Positions 25,855 through 35,400 of a stretch of 64,000 bases of DNA are shown here, piece after piece; position 1 is the first letter of the stretch; every line of letters starts with the position of its first letter. The DNA comes from CAZJHX01 sp964545715 (lineage in GTDB: Bacteria > Myxococcota_A > UBA9042 > GCA-2863065). The notes beneath the pieces were generated by a model. The model was not told the DNA's origin. It did not search any database and saw only the letters and a program-made list of their open reading frames with translations. The position numbers were made by a program, and so were the translations under genes. The stretch lies in the NCBI GenBank assembly GCA_964545715.1, contig CAZJHX010000012.1:1-64000 (forward strand). Reading direction: 5' to 3'.

Positions 25855-27312
25855 TTAAAAGAGCTTCTTTCGTTTGGATGACGACAATATCCCCAACATT
25901 TCTCGATACTTGGCAACGGTGCGTCGGGCGATATCGATGTTCTGTGACTTCAGGATGTTGGCGATGGCCTGATCGCTGAGAGGCTTCTTGATGTCCTCTT
26001 CTCCGATGATCGCTTTGATCTTCACCTTGACGCTCTCGCTCGCGAGATCCTCGGTGCCGTACATGCCACCGATGCGGCTGTTGAAGAAGTACTTCAGCTC
26101 GTAAATGCCCTGCGGCGTGTGCACGTATTTGTTGGTCGTAACGCGGCTCACCGTCGACTCGTGCATGCCGATGTCGTCGGCCACGTCCCGGAGAATCAGC
26201 GGCCGCAGATGCTGCGGTCCTTTGTCCAAGAACGTGCGCTGGAAGCGGACAATACTCTCGGTCACTTTGCGAATCGTGTTCTGACGCTGGTGAATGCTGC
26301 GGATCAGCCACACGGCTGAGCGGAACTTCTCCTGGATGTAATCCTTGGTGGCGCCGCCGCCGCCCGACATCGCGTTGCGGTAGAAGTTGCTGATCTTCAG
26401 CTTGGGCATGCCGTCTTCATTCAGGGTCACCGAGTATTCATCGCCCATCTTCTGAACGTAGACGTCCGGCGTAATGTAGTGCGTGTCCTCTGTGACGAAG
26501 CCGCGGCCCGGCTTGGGCTCCATGTTGGAGATGATGCGCGCACAGCGGACCATCTCATCGTGGTCGATGCCCAGGTCGCGCGTGATCGCCGTGTAGTTTC
26601 GGCGCTCCATGTTCGTGAGGTGGCGCTCGATGAAGCGACGCAGCGTGCCGTCGCCGGAGTGGTATGTGCGCGCCTGAATCAGCAGGCATTCCCGCAGGTC
26701 GCGCGCGGCGACACCGACGGGGTCCATCTCCTGAATGGCCGAGAGCACGTCCTCGCCGAAGTCGACCGTGACGTGGTGGGACTCGGCGATCTCCTCGATA
26801 GAGCGGTTGACGAAGAAGCCATCAGCGTTGACGTTGCCGATAATGTCGGCAGCGACATCGACCTCGTCCTCGGTCAGGTTGGACAGGTTCAGCTGCCACA
26901 TCAGGTGATCGAAGAGAGACGTCTTCTGAGTCAGCGTCTGCTCGATGGACGGCAGCTCTTCCGAGTTCAGACGCTGCCCGCCCGCCCCCGGGGAGTACGA
27001 GTACTCGTGGTAGCCCTCTACGAAGCGCTCCCAGTCCATCTCTGTCTCGGTCTTGGTGTCTTCGGCCTTGCCGTCGTCGACTCGATCGATGGTGGATTGA
27101 GCGTCATCAGCCGGCGTGCGCTCCACCTCGGTGCCGTCCTCGCGAACCTGCTCGCCCTCGGCGGACTCCTCGAGAACAGGGTTCTCCATCATCTCTTCGA
27201 CGATGTGTTCCTGGAGCTCCATACGGGACAACTGCAACAGCTTGATCGCCTGCTGCAGCTGCGGCGTCATGACAAGCTGCTGACTCAGCTTCAGGTATTG
27301 TTTGAGCTGCAT
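25855..27312 (-). CDS. rpoN: RNA polymerase sigma-54 factor
   Basis: Sigma-54 of 485 aa. Region I is glutamine- and leucine-rich (LSQQLVMTPQLQQAIKLLQLSRMEL, residues about 9-35) and makes transcription depend on AAA+ enhancer-binding proteins. An acidic region II follows, then the core-binding domain (LLQ-poor, about 105-290) and the helix-turn-helix (LRDVADDIGMHESTVSRVTTNKYV). The RpoN box reads ARRTVAKYRE near the C-terminus. ATG 27312 (MQLKQYLKLSQQ) is chosen because a G-rich ribosome binding site precedes it; the frame is open 19 codons further up. It is directly relevant to three predicted sigma-54 promoters in this window. Confidence 0.96.
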   Translation of the reverse strand: MQLKQYLKLSQQLVMTPQLQQAIKLLQLSRMELQEHIVEEMMENPVLEESAEGEQVREDGTEVERTPADDAQSTIDRVDDGKAEDTKTETEMDWERFVEGYHEYSYSPGAGGQRLNSEELPSIEQTLTQKTSLFDHLMWQLNLSNLTEDEVDVAADIIGNVNADGFFVNRSIEEIAESHHVTVDFGEDVLSAIQEMDPVGVAARDLRECLLIQARTYHSGDGTLRRFIERHLTNMERRNYTAITRDLGIDHDEMVRCARIISNMEPKPGRGFVTEDTHYITPDVYVQKMGDEYSVTLNEDGMPKLKISNFYRNAMSGGGGATKDYIQEKFRSAVWLIRSIHQRQNTIRKVTESIVRFQRTFLDKGPQHLRPLILRDVADDIGMHESTVSRVTTNKYVHTPQGIYELKYFFNSRIGGMYGTEDLASESVKVKIKAIIGEEDIKKPLSDQAIANILKSQNIDIARRTVAKYREMLGILSSSKRKKLF

Positions 27313-27362
27313 AGCCCCCCAGGCCAGCGAAATTGTCCTGTTCGGAGTATATCGCATCCCGG

Positions 27363-27391
27363 TTGCCACTTATAGGGCGCTTCGGTAACGT
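27363..27391 (+). promoter_or_regulatory. Predicted sigma-70 promoter of the Cys-rich lipoprotein
   Basis: TTGCCA (27363-27368) and TAACGT (27386-27391) are 17 bp apart; the expected start near 27398 leaves about 19 bases before ATG 27417, with GAGG at 27406-27409 as ribosome binding site. The region is shared with the divergent rpoN gene. Confidence 0.6.
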
Positions 27392-27416
27392 TTCGAGCGA
27401 CACGCGAGGGAAAACG

Positions 27417-28544
27417 ATGAGGAAGCTCAGCATACTCTTAGTGTTGGCGGCAGCCCTGGCCTTTGCGGCCTGCTCCGGCGACGGAACCGGATCACGCTCA
27501 TCGGACGACGGCGAGGCAACCGGCGACGACACGGCGACCGGAGACGACACCGGCACGGACGGCACCACCGACGATACGACAGACACGACCGGCACCGACA
27601 CTGGGGAGATCGAAATCCCTGACTGCCAGTTCAGCCCGCCGATCGGCGCCAAGTGCAACCCGTATCCGAACTGCCCCGGCACCGGCTGTCCGGCCGGCCA
27701 GATCTGCACGGTGACGACTCAGGGCGACATCAAGCGCATCGAATGCGACGCCCCCGGAGGCCAGCCGCTGGGAGCGACCTGCGATTATGAGGCCGGCGAT
27801 CGGTGCGAAGAGGGGCTGTGCGTGGAGGGGCAGTGCCGCGGTTTCTGCGTCGACAACCCCGACTGTACGAACAACGCGCCCTGCACACAGTTGTCGGGCG
27901 TGCCCGGCAAGCCGACCGTCTGCGGCAGCGCTCAGTCTGACTGCGACCCGCTGGACGCGGAAAACTCCTGCCCCCCGGGACTCGCGTGCTACCTGCAGCA
28001 GAACACGGGCCTGACCGACTGCCTGGAGACAAAGCAGGCGGGTCAACAGAGCAACGAGTGCGACTGCACAAACTGCTGCGCCCCCGGCCTGGCCTGCGTG
28101 ACCCAGGAGGGCACGCAGCTCTGCGGCGCCGTCTGTGTGCAGGAGGGCGAGGGCGCGTTGTTGTGCAGCGAGCTGTGCGGCAGTCAGCAGCTCGCCACAA
28201 AGCAGCTGGACAACGGGCTGGGGGCCTGCGTGCCGCCCGCCGACGACCCGGACCCACCGCCGGACCCGATTCCCTGCAACGCGCTGGCCCAGGACTGTGA
28301 GGGCGCCGCCCAGGGCTGTTACCCCACGAACAAGGGCGACCAATGCCTGGCCAAGGGCAACAAGGCCGCCGGAGCCGACTGCCAGAACGTCAACGAGTGC
28401 GCGCCGGGCTCCTACTGTCACGGCAGCGGAAAGTGCTTCCTGATGTGCGACCCCGCCGACCCGCAGCACCCGGAATGTGAGACCGGCTTGCAGGCGCAAT
28501 GCCCGCAGATCTCGGGCAGCGCCGCCGGGTACTGTGACGAATAA
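27417..28544 (+). CDS. Cysteine-rich lipoprotein
   Basis: Protein of 375 aa with a lipoprotein signal (MRKLSILLVLAAALAFAACSG, lipobox FAAC). A Thr/Asp/Gly-rich low-complexity linker covers about residues 28-65. The rest is rich in regularly spaced cysteines (CRGFCVDNPDCTNNAPCTQ, CDCTNCCAPGLACV, CNALAQDCEGAAQGCYP, CAPGSYCHGSGKCFLMCDP), the pattern of small disulfide-knotted modules common in exported proteins of Myxococcota. The protein is probably on the cell surface. ATG 27417 is supported by GAGG upstream and by the signal peptide; the frame is open further upstream. Function unknown. Confidence 0.85.
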   Translation: MRKLSILLVLAAALAFAACSGDGTGSRSSDDGEATGDDTATGDDTGTDGTTDDTTDTTGTDTGEIEIPDCQFSPPIGAKCNPYPNCPGTGCPAGQICTVTTQGDIKRIECDAPGGQPLGATCDYEAGDRCEEGLCVEGQCRGFCVDNPDCTNNAPCTQLSGVPGKPTVCGSAQSDCDPLDAENSCPPGLACYLQQNTGLTDCLETKQAGQQSNECDCTNCCAPGLACVTQEGTQLCGAVCVQEGEGALLCSELCGSQQLATKQLDNGLGACVPPADDPDPPPDPIPCNALAQDCEGAAQGCYPTNKGDQCLAKGNKAAGADCQNVNECAPGSYCHGSGKCFLMCDPADPQHPECETGLQAQCPQISGSAAGYCDE

Positions 28545-28692
28545 GAGCGCCCTGGCGCGCACCTGGGACTACCTGAAGGTGCGCAAGCGCTACTGGCTGG
28601 CGCCGATGGTGGTGATCATCGCCGCGCTCATCGCACTGGCGGCTTTTACCAACAGCGGCAATCTGGCTCCGTTCATCTACAACCCTCACTAA
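28534..28692 (+). CDS. DUF5989-like small membrane protein
   Basis: Protein of 52 aa starting with GTG and overlapping the end of the lipoprotein gene by 11 bases. The sequence TWDYLKVRKRYWLAPMVVIIAALIALAAFTNSGNLAPFIYNPH has a short basic amphipathic start, one membrane helix and the LAPFIY end that marks the DUF5989 family. Such proteins often stand beside SxtJ-like or polysaccharide biosynthesis genes; two glycosyltransferases lie convergent 8 bp downstream. An upstream in-frame ATG at 28477 would lie inside the lipoprotein gene. No function is known. Confidence 0.75.
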   Translation: MTNKSALARTWDYLKVRKRYWLAPMVVIIAALIALAAFTNSGNLAPFIYNPH

Positions 28693-28700
28693 CTGTGCAG

Positions 28701-29846
28701 CTACCGCTGGTCCCCGGGCTCCCAACCCGCGACGCGCATCCCCTGCAGATAGAGGAGGCCGGCGGACAGGTACGCCGAAGCGACCGTCAGCCCGAACAAT
28801 GGCGCCGCGAACAGGCGGCCGATACCAGGCGCCAGGCCCAGCAGCCCCAGACAGCCTGCCGCGACGATGCCGGCCACGACCGGGCGGGCCAGCGCCGGGA
28901 AGCTGTTGGACAACGCGACCGCGCTCATCAGCAACAGCACGGTCAGCGCCGGCGCAAACCACCGAAACACCTTGTGCGACCACAGCTGCCAGCGATAGCC
29001 GCGGGGCAGGTCCCGCGCGCGGCGGCGTGCGAAGGCCGTGAAGGCATACGCTGATAGCGCCAGGCGCACACGGCTGCGGAACTCTCGCGATGCCCGCCCG
29101 CGCGCCTGCTCTACGCTGATCGCTTCGGGATCGAGCACGCTGCGATAACCGCGCGCGGCCACCTCCAGAGGATGCACCAGGTCGTAGCTCAGCTCGGGAG
29201 GGGCGTCGGCCCACAGCTTGGACCGGATGGCGTAGATGCTGCCCGAGATGCTGGTCACCGTGCCGACCGCCGAGTCCGCCATGCGCTGGGGCACGATGAC
29301 GCGCTGATAGAACGAGAAGCCGTGGCCGATGCTGGTGTCGGGCGCGTCGTACACGACCAGGCCGCTGACGGCGCCAACCGTGGGATCGGCGAAGGAGCGC
29401 ACCAGCCGCTGCAGGGCGTCCGGCGGCCACTGCGCCGTTGCGTCGGTGCACGCCCAGATCTCGCTGTCGGGGGCTTCTTTGGTCGCGCGGGCGACGGCGG
29501 CGGTCTTGCCGGCCGGGGTGTCGAACGCGACGACCGACACACGCGGGTCCGGCCAGCCGCGTGCGATCTCCGCGGTGCCGTCCGTGCTGCCGTCCGAGAC
29601 CACGATGATCTTCAAGTCCGGGTACGTCAGAGCGCACGCGTTCTCCAGGCGCGCGGCCAGGTGGGCGGCCTCGTTGCGGGCGGCGATGAAGAGGGTGACG
29701 GTCGGGTGGATGTCCGCTTGCGTGACCGGCAACGGGCGCAGCCGCGCTCGGATAGCGATCCCGACCGGATAGAGCAGGAACGTGTAGCCGAGCAGCGCGG
29801 CGCTCACGCAAAAGGCCAGCAGCGCGATGGGCTCCAAGATGCTCAT
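28701..29846 (-). CDS. Membrane-anchored family 2 glycosyltransferase
   Basis: Protein of 381 aa. An N-terminal membrane helix (IALLAFCVSAALLGYTFLLYP) precedes a GT-A domain: TVTLFIAARNEAAHLAARLENA, IIVVSDGSTDGTAEIA and ACTDATAQWPPDALQRLV. Three or more C-terminal helices (ALTVLLLMSAVALS, VVAGIVAAGCLGLLGLAPG, FGLTVASAYLSAGLLYL) follow, as in processive polysaccharide synthases, although no clear QxxRW was seen. The start overlaps the stop of the next upstream glycosyltransferase as ATGA. It probably adds sugars at the inner membrane for a surface glycan or glycoprotein. Confidence 0.9.
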   Translation of the reverse strand: MSILEPIALLAFCVSAALLGYTFLLYPVGIAIRARLRPLPVTQADIHPTVTLFIAARNEAAHLAARLENACALTYPDLKIIVVSDGSTDGTAEIARGWPDPRVSVVAFDTPAGKTAAVARATKEAPDSEIWACTDATAQWPPDALQRLVRSFADPTVGAVSGLVVYDAPDTSIGHGFSFYQRVIVPQRMADSAVGTVTSISGSIYAIRSKLWADAPPELSYDLVHPLEVAARGYRSVLDPEAISVEQARGRASREFRSRVRLALSAYAFTAFARRRARDLPRGYRWQLWSHKVFRWFAPALTVLLLMSAVALSNSFPALARPVVAGIVAAGCLGLLGLAPGIGRLFAAPLFGLTVASAYLSAGLLYLQGMRVAGWEPGDQR

Positions 29847-30829
29847 CCGGCGATCCTGTCGTACAGCGCGCGGTATTGGTCTGCCATTTGAGCCACGTTG
29901 TACTTCAGTTGCACCCAGTCGGGACCCGCGTCACCGGCGTTTGGCTGCGCGACGCCGCGCTCGAGCGCGGACTGGTCCCCGGGCGCCACCAGGCGACCCA
30001 GGCGTCCGCCGTCAAGGAGCTCACGGATGTCGCCCACATCCGACGCCACGACCGGGCAGCCGTGGGACATGGCCTCCAGCAGCGCGTTGGGGCTGGACTC
30101 GGTGCGGGACGGCAACACAAAGACGTCCGCCCGGCGGTAAAACGGCGCCACGTCGGCGACCTCACCGGCAAACGTCACGTTGGCCGGGGCGTCACGGCGT
30201 AACTGCGCGCCATATCCGGCGTCCTCGTCGCGCCCGACAAGCACCACGTGGTCGTCGGTGGCGCGTGCCAGGTCGATGAGGGCACGCTGGTTCTTGTCGG
30301 GCTGGAGACTGGCGACACATAGCACCACGCGACCTGCCAGATCGGCGCTCTCACCCGGTTCAGCCGGTGGGATGCCGACCGGCACGAAGACCCGCTTGCG
30401 CGCCGGCAGCACTTCAAACACGGCCCGGCTGTCCGCAACCACCGCTGCCGCCAGCCGGTGCACCAGACGCCTGCGAGGCGGCAAGCGGGCGACCATCTCG
30501 CTGGTGATGAGATTCTTCACGCCGGCCGCGGGCGCGAGCATCGCCCCCCACCAACTCGCCGGATTCAGCCAACAGTGCAGGATGTCGGGCCGCACCTGGC
30601 GCAGATGTGACACCACGCGCGCCAGCCAGACCGGATCGGTGCGCTGGTGCTTGGGAAAGTGCCACTGATGCACCGCTTCAGGTAGCTGCTCGCGCAGGGC
30701 GTGCCGCTCGGCGCCCGGACGCCAGGTGATCACGTCGTGCGGGGGCCCGCGTCCGTCCAGCGCCGCCAGCAGGTGCACCAACTGCCGCTGAGCGCCGCCC
30801 GCCGCCAGATCGCCGATCAGGTGCGCCAC
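29843..30829 (-). CDS. Family 4-type (GT-B) glycosyltransferase
   Basis: Protein of 328 aa with a GT-B fold. The N-terminus holds the glycine-rich acceptor loop (LIGDLAAGGAQRQLVHLLAAL). The C-terminal half has VVLCVASLQPDKNQRALIDLA, then DVFVLPSRTESSPNALLEAMSHGCPVVASDVGDIREL, the EX7E nucleotide-sugar motif of GT4 enzymes (E at TESS and E of LLEAM). It transfers a sugar from a nucleotide donor; the acceptor is unknown. It overlaps the GT2 gene by four bases and lies 26 bp after the FHA-protease gene, so all three are likely co-expressed. Confidence 0.92.
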   Translation of the reverse strand: MAHLIGDLAAGGAQRQLVHLLAALDGRGPPHDVITWRPGAERHALREQLPEAVHQWHFPKHQRTDPVWLARVVSHLRQVRPDILHCWLNPASWWGAMLAPAAGVKNLITSEMVARLPPRRRLVHRLAAAVVADSRAVFEVLPARKRVFVPVGIPPAEPGESADLAGRVVLCVASLQPDKNQRALIDLARATDDHVVLVGRDEDAGYGAQLRRDAPANVTFAGEVADVAPFYRRADVFVLPSRTESSPNALLEAMSHGCPVVASDVGDIRELLDGGRLGRLVAPGDQSALERGVAQPNAGDAGPDWVQLKYNVAQMADQYRALYDRIAG

Positions 30830-30855
30830 ACGCGGTGGGTCCGGGCCGCGCGTGC

Positions 30856-32445
30856 CTACTGCATGACCTCGCGAAGCGTGTCGACGCGTATGCCGAAGTT
30901 GAGACCGGTCGCGTCATAAGCAAAGTCGCTCTTGAGCGCGCCGGTCACCGCGTCCTTGGTATAGACGCGACGTGCGCTCAGCCCGCCGTTGTTGACGGCC
31001 ACGACCAGTCCGTCGGCGTTGAAGATCGGCGACCCGGACGTGCCCTTGGAGGTCAGGGCCGAGTGCCAGACCACGCGCGCGGTGTCGGCGTCACCGGGCG
31101 CGTTCTCGTACGTGGTCAGGCGGGATATGACCGCCGCCCGAAAGTCCGCGGCAGGGCGCGACTCGTTCATCACGCGACCGGGAAAGCCCATCGTATAGAC
31201 CGCGCGCCCGGGCGACAGGTTGTGCACCAGCGAATCCGGCGCCAGGCCGACAGCGACCGGCAGCTTCTGACCCTTCAAATCCAGCTTCACGACCGCGACG
31301 TCCTGCGAAAACGCTGTGTTGTTGTAGCCCGAGTGGCTGCGCCAATGCGTAACCCGATAGGTGCGCGACGCGTCTCGATTCATGCGGGCCAGGGTGGTGA
31401 TGCCCTGGTCGCTCATGGTCGCGATATTGCGTACACAGTGAGCGTTGGTCGCCAGCAGGCCGTCGGTGTTCACGGCAAACGCGGTACAGAAGCCCACGAG
31501 GCGGTCGGGGGTCTTGGCGATAAGCATGAACAGTGACTTCTCGTATTTCTGCGCGATGTCTTCCGCGGCGTGCCCCGTGCGCTTCAGCTCAGCCAGCTGC
31601 TTCTCCTGGCGCTGCAGCTGCGACTCGTACTTCTCTTTGGCCTGCTCCAGCTCGGCCGCCTGGCGCTCCAGCGTGGCACGCGCGGCGCCCTCCGATTTGG
31701 AGATCTGCAGTCGCAGCGACGACAGCTTGCCGGAGGTGGTCGCCAGGCGGGTGCGGGCGGAGGTGAGCGCCTCGGCCTGGGTCTCCAGCTGCGTCTCCAG
31801 CTCCGCGGTGCGATCCGCCAGCCTGGCCGACGTGGTCTTGGCATCAGCGGCCTGCTCCTTGAGCAGTCGGGTCTCCGCGCGCTGCGCCCGAATGTAGAGC
31901 ACACCACCGATCGCGGCGGCCAGGAGCACCAGGCTGAGACCCAGCAGCATCAACTTCAGCTTGGAGCTGGACCGCTTGACCGTCTCCTGCATCATCGCGC
32001 GGTAGATCGCGGTGCGACCAGACGACGGCGGGGCGACCAGCTCGTCCGACGACGAGGCCATCATCGTCTTGGGCACGTCGACCGAGGGGGCCTCGGCCAG
32101 CACGGTCTTGGCCTCGGGGGTGGGCTGCATGGGCAACACGATGCGGAAGTGCAGAATCGGGCCGTCTTTGCCGAACTCCACGTTGACGCCGTCCTGCAGC
32201 TGGACCTCACCCTGGATCTGCCCGCCGCCAACAAACGTCCCATTGGTGGACGCCAGGTCCTTCAAGAACCACTGATGACCGTCGCGGCGCAGCTCCGCGT
32301 GATTGCCCGACGCCTTTCGATCGCGTGCCGGATCAAAAGCCACGTGGTTGATCTGCTTGCGCCCGATCGTGACGTGGTCCTGGTCGAACTCGAACCGTTG
32401 ACCGTTCAACCCGCCGCGTATGCAGGTGACTACCAGTCGCGCCAT
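30856..32445 (-). CDS. FHA domain, membrane helix, coiled coil and trypsin-like protease
   Basis: Protein of 529 aa. Residues 1-95 are an FHA domain (FDQDHVTIGRKQINHVAF, NHAELRRDGHQWFLKDLASTNGTFV). A membrane helix follows at about 175-195 (LMLLGLSLVLLAAAIGGVLYI), then a coiled coil (about 200-315) rich in Ala, Glu and Gln. The C-terminal domain is a chymotrypsin-fold protease with His in ATNAHCV (about 335), Asp in SQDVAVVKL (about 381) and Ser in KGTSGSPIF (about 469); no PDZ domain. This places a phosphothreonine reader in the cytoplasm and a protease in the periplasm. ATG 32445 is the start of the FHA domain; upstream open frame is not conserved-looking. Confidence 0.9.
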   Translation of the reverse strand: MARLVVTCIRGGLNGQRFEFDQDHVTIGRKQINHVAFDPARDRKASGNHAELRRDGHQWFLKDLASTNGTFVGGGQIQGEVQLQDGVNVEFGKDGPILHFRIVLPMQPTPEAKTVLAEAPSVDVPKTMMASSSDELVAPPSSGRTAIYRAMMQETVKRSSSKLKLMLLGLSLVLLAAAIGGVLYIRAQRAETRLLKEQAADAKTTSARLADRTAELETQLETQAEALTSARTRLATTSGKLSSLRLQISKSEGAARATLERQAAELEQAKEKYESQLQRQEKQLAELKRTGHAAEDIAQKYEKSLFMLIAKTPDRLVGFCTAFAVNTDGLLATNAHCVRNIATMSDQGITTLARMNRDASRTYRVTHWRSHSGYNNTAFSQDVAVVKLDLKGQKLPVAVGLAPDSLVHNLSPGRAVYTMGFPGRVMNESRPAADFRAAVISRLTTYENAPGDADTARVVWHSALTSKGTSGSPIFNADGLVVAVNNGGLSARRVYTKDAVTGALKSDFAYDATGLNFGIRVDTLREVMQ

Positions 32446-32462
32446 GCGCCGACTGTACCCCG

Positions 32463-35400
32463 TTACTGTCCCAGGTGCACCGAAAGGCTCGCTGACACGT
32501 GGTTCAGAACGACGACATCGCCCTTGCCGTCTCCATCCAGGTCCTCGATGAGGACGGCCCACTCGCCGCCGTAGGTGGGTGGCAGCGCGATGGCCTCGAA
32601 CGCGAGCGCATCCGGGCCGATCTGGCGCAGCACCGTCGTCGTGCCTGCGCCACCTGCGACCACCGCCAGGTCGGCCGCACCGTTGGCGTCCAGGTCACCC
32701 ACACCGAGCGCGCGGGGGCCGGACGCGGTGTCCAGGACGCTGGCCGGCAACCAACCGCCGCTTGGATCGGCCAGGTGCAGGGAGATGGTATCAGCGCCCT
32801 CGTTGGCGGCGACCAGATCGAGGCGCCCGTCGCCATCCATGTCCACGGCGACCAGCGCGACCGGGCTTGTGTCGGCAGCCAGCGTGTCCGCAGTCGGCCA
32901 GTCAGCCCCGTCACCCGCGTGATAACGGACGGTCAGGCTGTCCCCGCCGGCGTTGGCCACGGCGATGTCGGGTGCGGCGTCGCCATTGAAATCGGCGATA
33001 GCCAAGGCCGACGGTTTGGCGCCGGTCGCATAGCCGGCCGGCGTCAGAAAGATCCCGGGCTGATCGCTTTGCAGCAGCACGGCCAGGTTGCCGCCGTCCG
33101 CGTTGGCGGTCGCGATATCCGGGGCGCCGTCGTCATTGAGGTCCGCTACCGCGATGGCGGCCGGTCCGGCACCGGACGGCACCGCGCTGGGGAAGGCAAA
33201 GGCCCCGGGCGCCGTCGGGTCCTGATAGACGACGGACACGTCGCCCGACCCGCTGTTGGCTGTCACCAAATCGTCCGCGCCGTCGCCGTCCATGTCGGCC
33301 ACCGCGACGGCCGCCGGCTGCAAACCGACCAGGACCATCGACGCCGAGCCGAAGACACCGGGCGCCGTCTGCACCAGCACCGTGACGCTGTCGCCGGGGT
33401 CGTTTGCGATGGCCAGGTCCGTGAGCGAGTCCCCACCCAGCTGCCCGGCGGCAACAGCGACCGGGAGACCGTCAACCGGCACGTCGGACACCACGTCAAA
33501 CGCGGGCGCGGTGTTGGGGATTACGTTGGCCCAGAACCCCCGGGTGTGGGCGCCACCGTCATCGTCGGTGAGGGTGATGACGACCTTGTGCTTACCCGTC
33601 TCGAAGAACTTGTGGCTGATGTCGAACGCGTGACCGACCTGGTCGACGACCGGCGTGACGGAATCCGACCCATCCCCAAAGTTCACAACCGCCTGCCAGG
33701 TGTCGGCAGTGCCGGAGTCGGTAAACGTACACGTGCGCGTCAGCAGGCCGCCTTGCTTCACCATCTCGTGCGTGCCGCAGGACAGCTTTGGCGGCGCGTT
33801 GGACACCGCGAGGGTCATCGACTCGGTGCCGCTGCCCCCGTCGTCGTCCTCAATGGTCACGGTCACCGTGTAGTCGCCGCTGTCGTTGTAGGTGTGGGCC
33901 AGATCGTAGCCGCCCCAGCTGCTTACGGCGAAGGACTCGATCGTGCCGTCACCGTAGTCGACTGTGCCAATCCACTGGTCCTTGCCCGGATCGAGCACCG
34001 TGCGGGTCCGATAGAACGTCTGGCCCTCCATGAGCTTGCCCGGTCCACCCAGGTTTGGGACGGGGTCGACGTTCTCGATAATGACGTAGAAGGCCTCCGT
34101 CAGCGTGGTCCCAGAGTCGTGCAGCTGCAGGATCACCGGGAACAGCCCGTCGTCGTTCCAGGTGTGCTTCACGTCGATCAGCTTTTGGGCTGGTTCGACC
34201 GCCACGAAGGCCTTGCCGGTGCCGTCACTGAACTCTCCGGTCGCGGTGAAGTGGTCGGAGACCGGCGCTGTAACCGTCACGGCGTGCGCAACCGGGTAGC
34301 CCTCGGCCCCTATCGGCGGCAGCCCGAAGTCCATCGTGGGGTTGGGGTTCATCTTGATGACGTAGAACGTGCGCGTTGTGGAGCCCTCGTCCTCGTCGCT
34401 GAGCGTGACCGACACGCTGTAGACCCCGTGGTCGACAAAGACGTGCTGCGCGGAGAACGCCATCGCGTCCGCATCGACCGACACGGGCATCGGTCCGCTC
34501 CCATCACCCCAGTCCACGGTGCCGGACCACGAGTCATCGCCCGGATCCGCAAAGACCCCCGCCAGCACGACCGGATCGTCCTCAGCCAGCTGGTTGTCGG
34601 GCTGCGCAAAGGTGGGCGAGACGTTCTTCACCACGGTCGGGACAGACAGCGTCCCCACACCACCGTCATCGTCGGTCACCGTGACACTGAGCGTGTAGCT
34701 GCCGTCATCCGCGTACACGTGGGGTCCAAAAGCACCGTATTTACCGGCGATGTCGAGCGTCTCCGGCTCCGTGCCGTCGCCGTAGTCAACTACCGCCACA
34801 AACGTGTCGCCCGACACATCGAGGACAGTCAGGATGCCGTAGTACGGGCTTCCCTCGACCGGCTGGCCCTTGCCGCCGCCGTACACGATCGGCGCCGCGT
34901 TCTCGACGCTGATCTCAAAGGCCGCGGTCCCGGCGTCACCCGCCGCGTTCGTGACCGTCACCACGACGTCGTACGTGCCGTCATCGGCGTACAGGTGCGA
35001 CACGTGCACGCTCTTGGAGGAGCTCACGGCCGCGGGCAGAGGCCCCAGACCGTCGCCGAAGTCCACCGTAGCTTTCCAGGGTCCCGAGTCGGCCTGGTCC
35101 GCAAAGCCGACGCTGCGCGTGAACTCAAACCCCTCCGCGATGGCCGCGTCGTCACCGCCAAACACCGTCGGCCCGTCGCATGTGCCCACGAAGACGCAGC
35201 CCTGCACCGGGTCGCATGTGTCGGTGGTGCACTCATCGCTGTCGTCGCACACGATCGGCACGTTGCTGCACCCACTGAACGCGTCACACAGGTCCTGCGT
35301 ACAGGCGTTGGAGTCATTGCAGTCCGTCGGCCCGCCGCCCGCACACGCGCCATCGGCGCACGCGTCGGAGCCTGTGCAGGCATCGCCGTCGTCGCAGGGC

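Noticed and set aside
27354..27367. Sigma-54-like promoter upstream of rpoN on the minus strand
   Set aside because: Spacing is 10, but only about 8 of 13 defined bases match (GTGGCAACCGGGATGCG). In GC-rich DNA this is near chance level, so autoregulation is not claimed.
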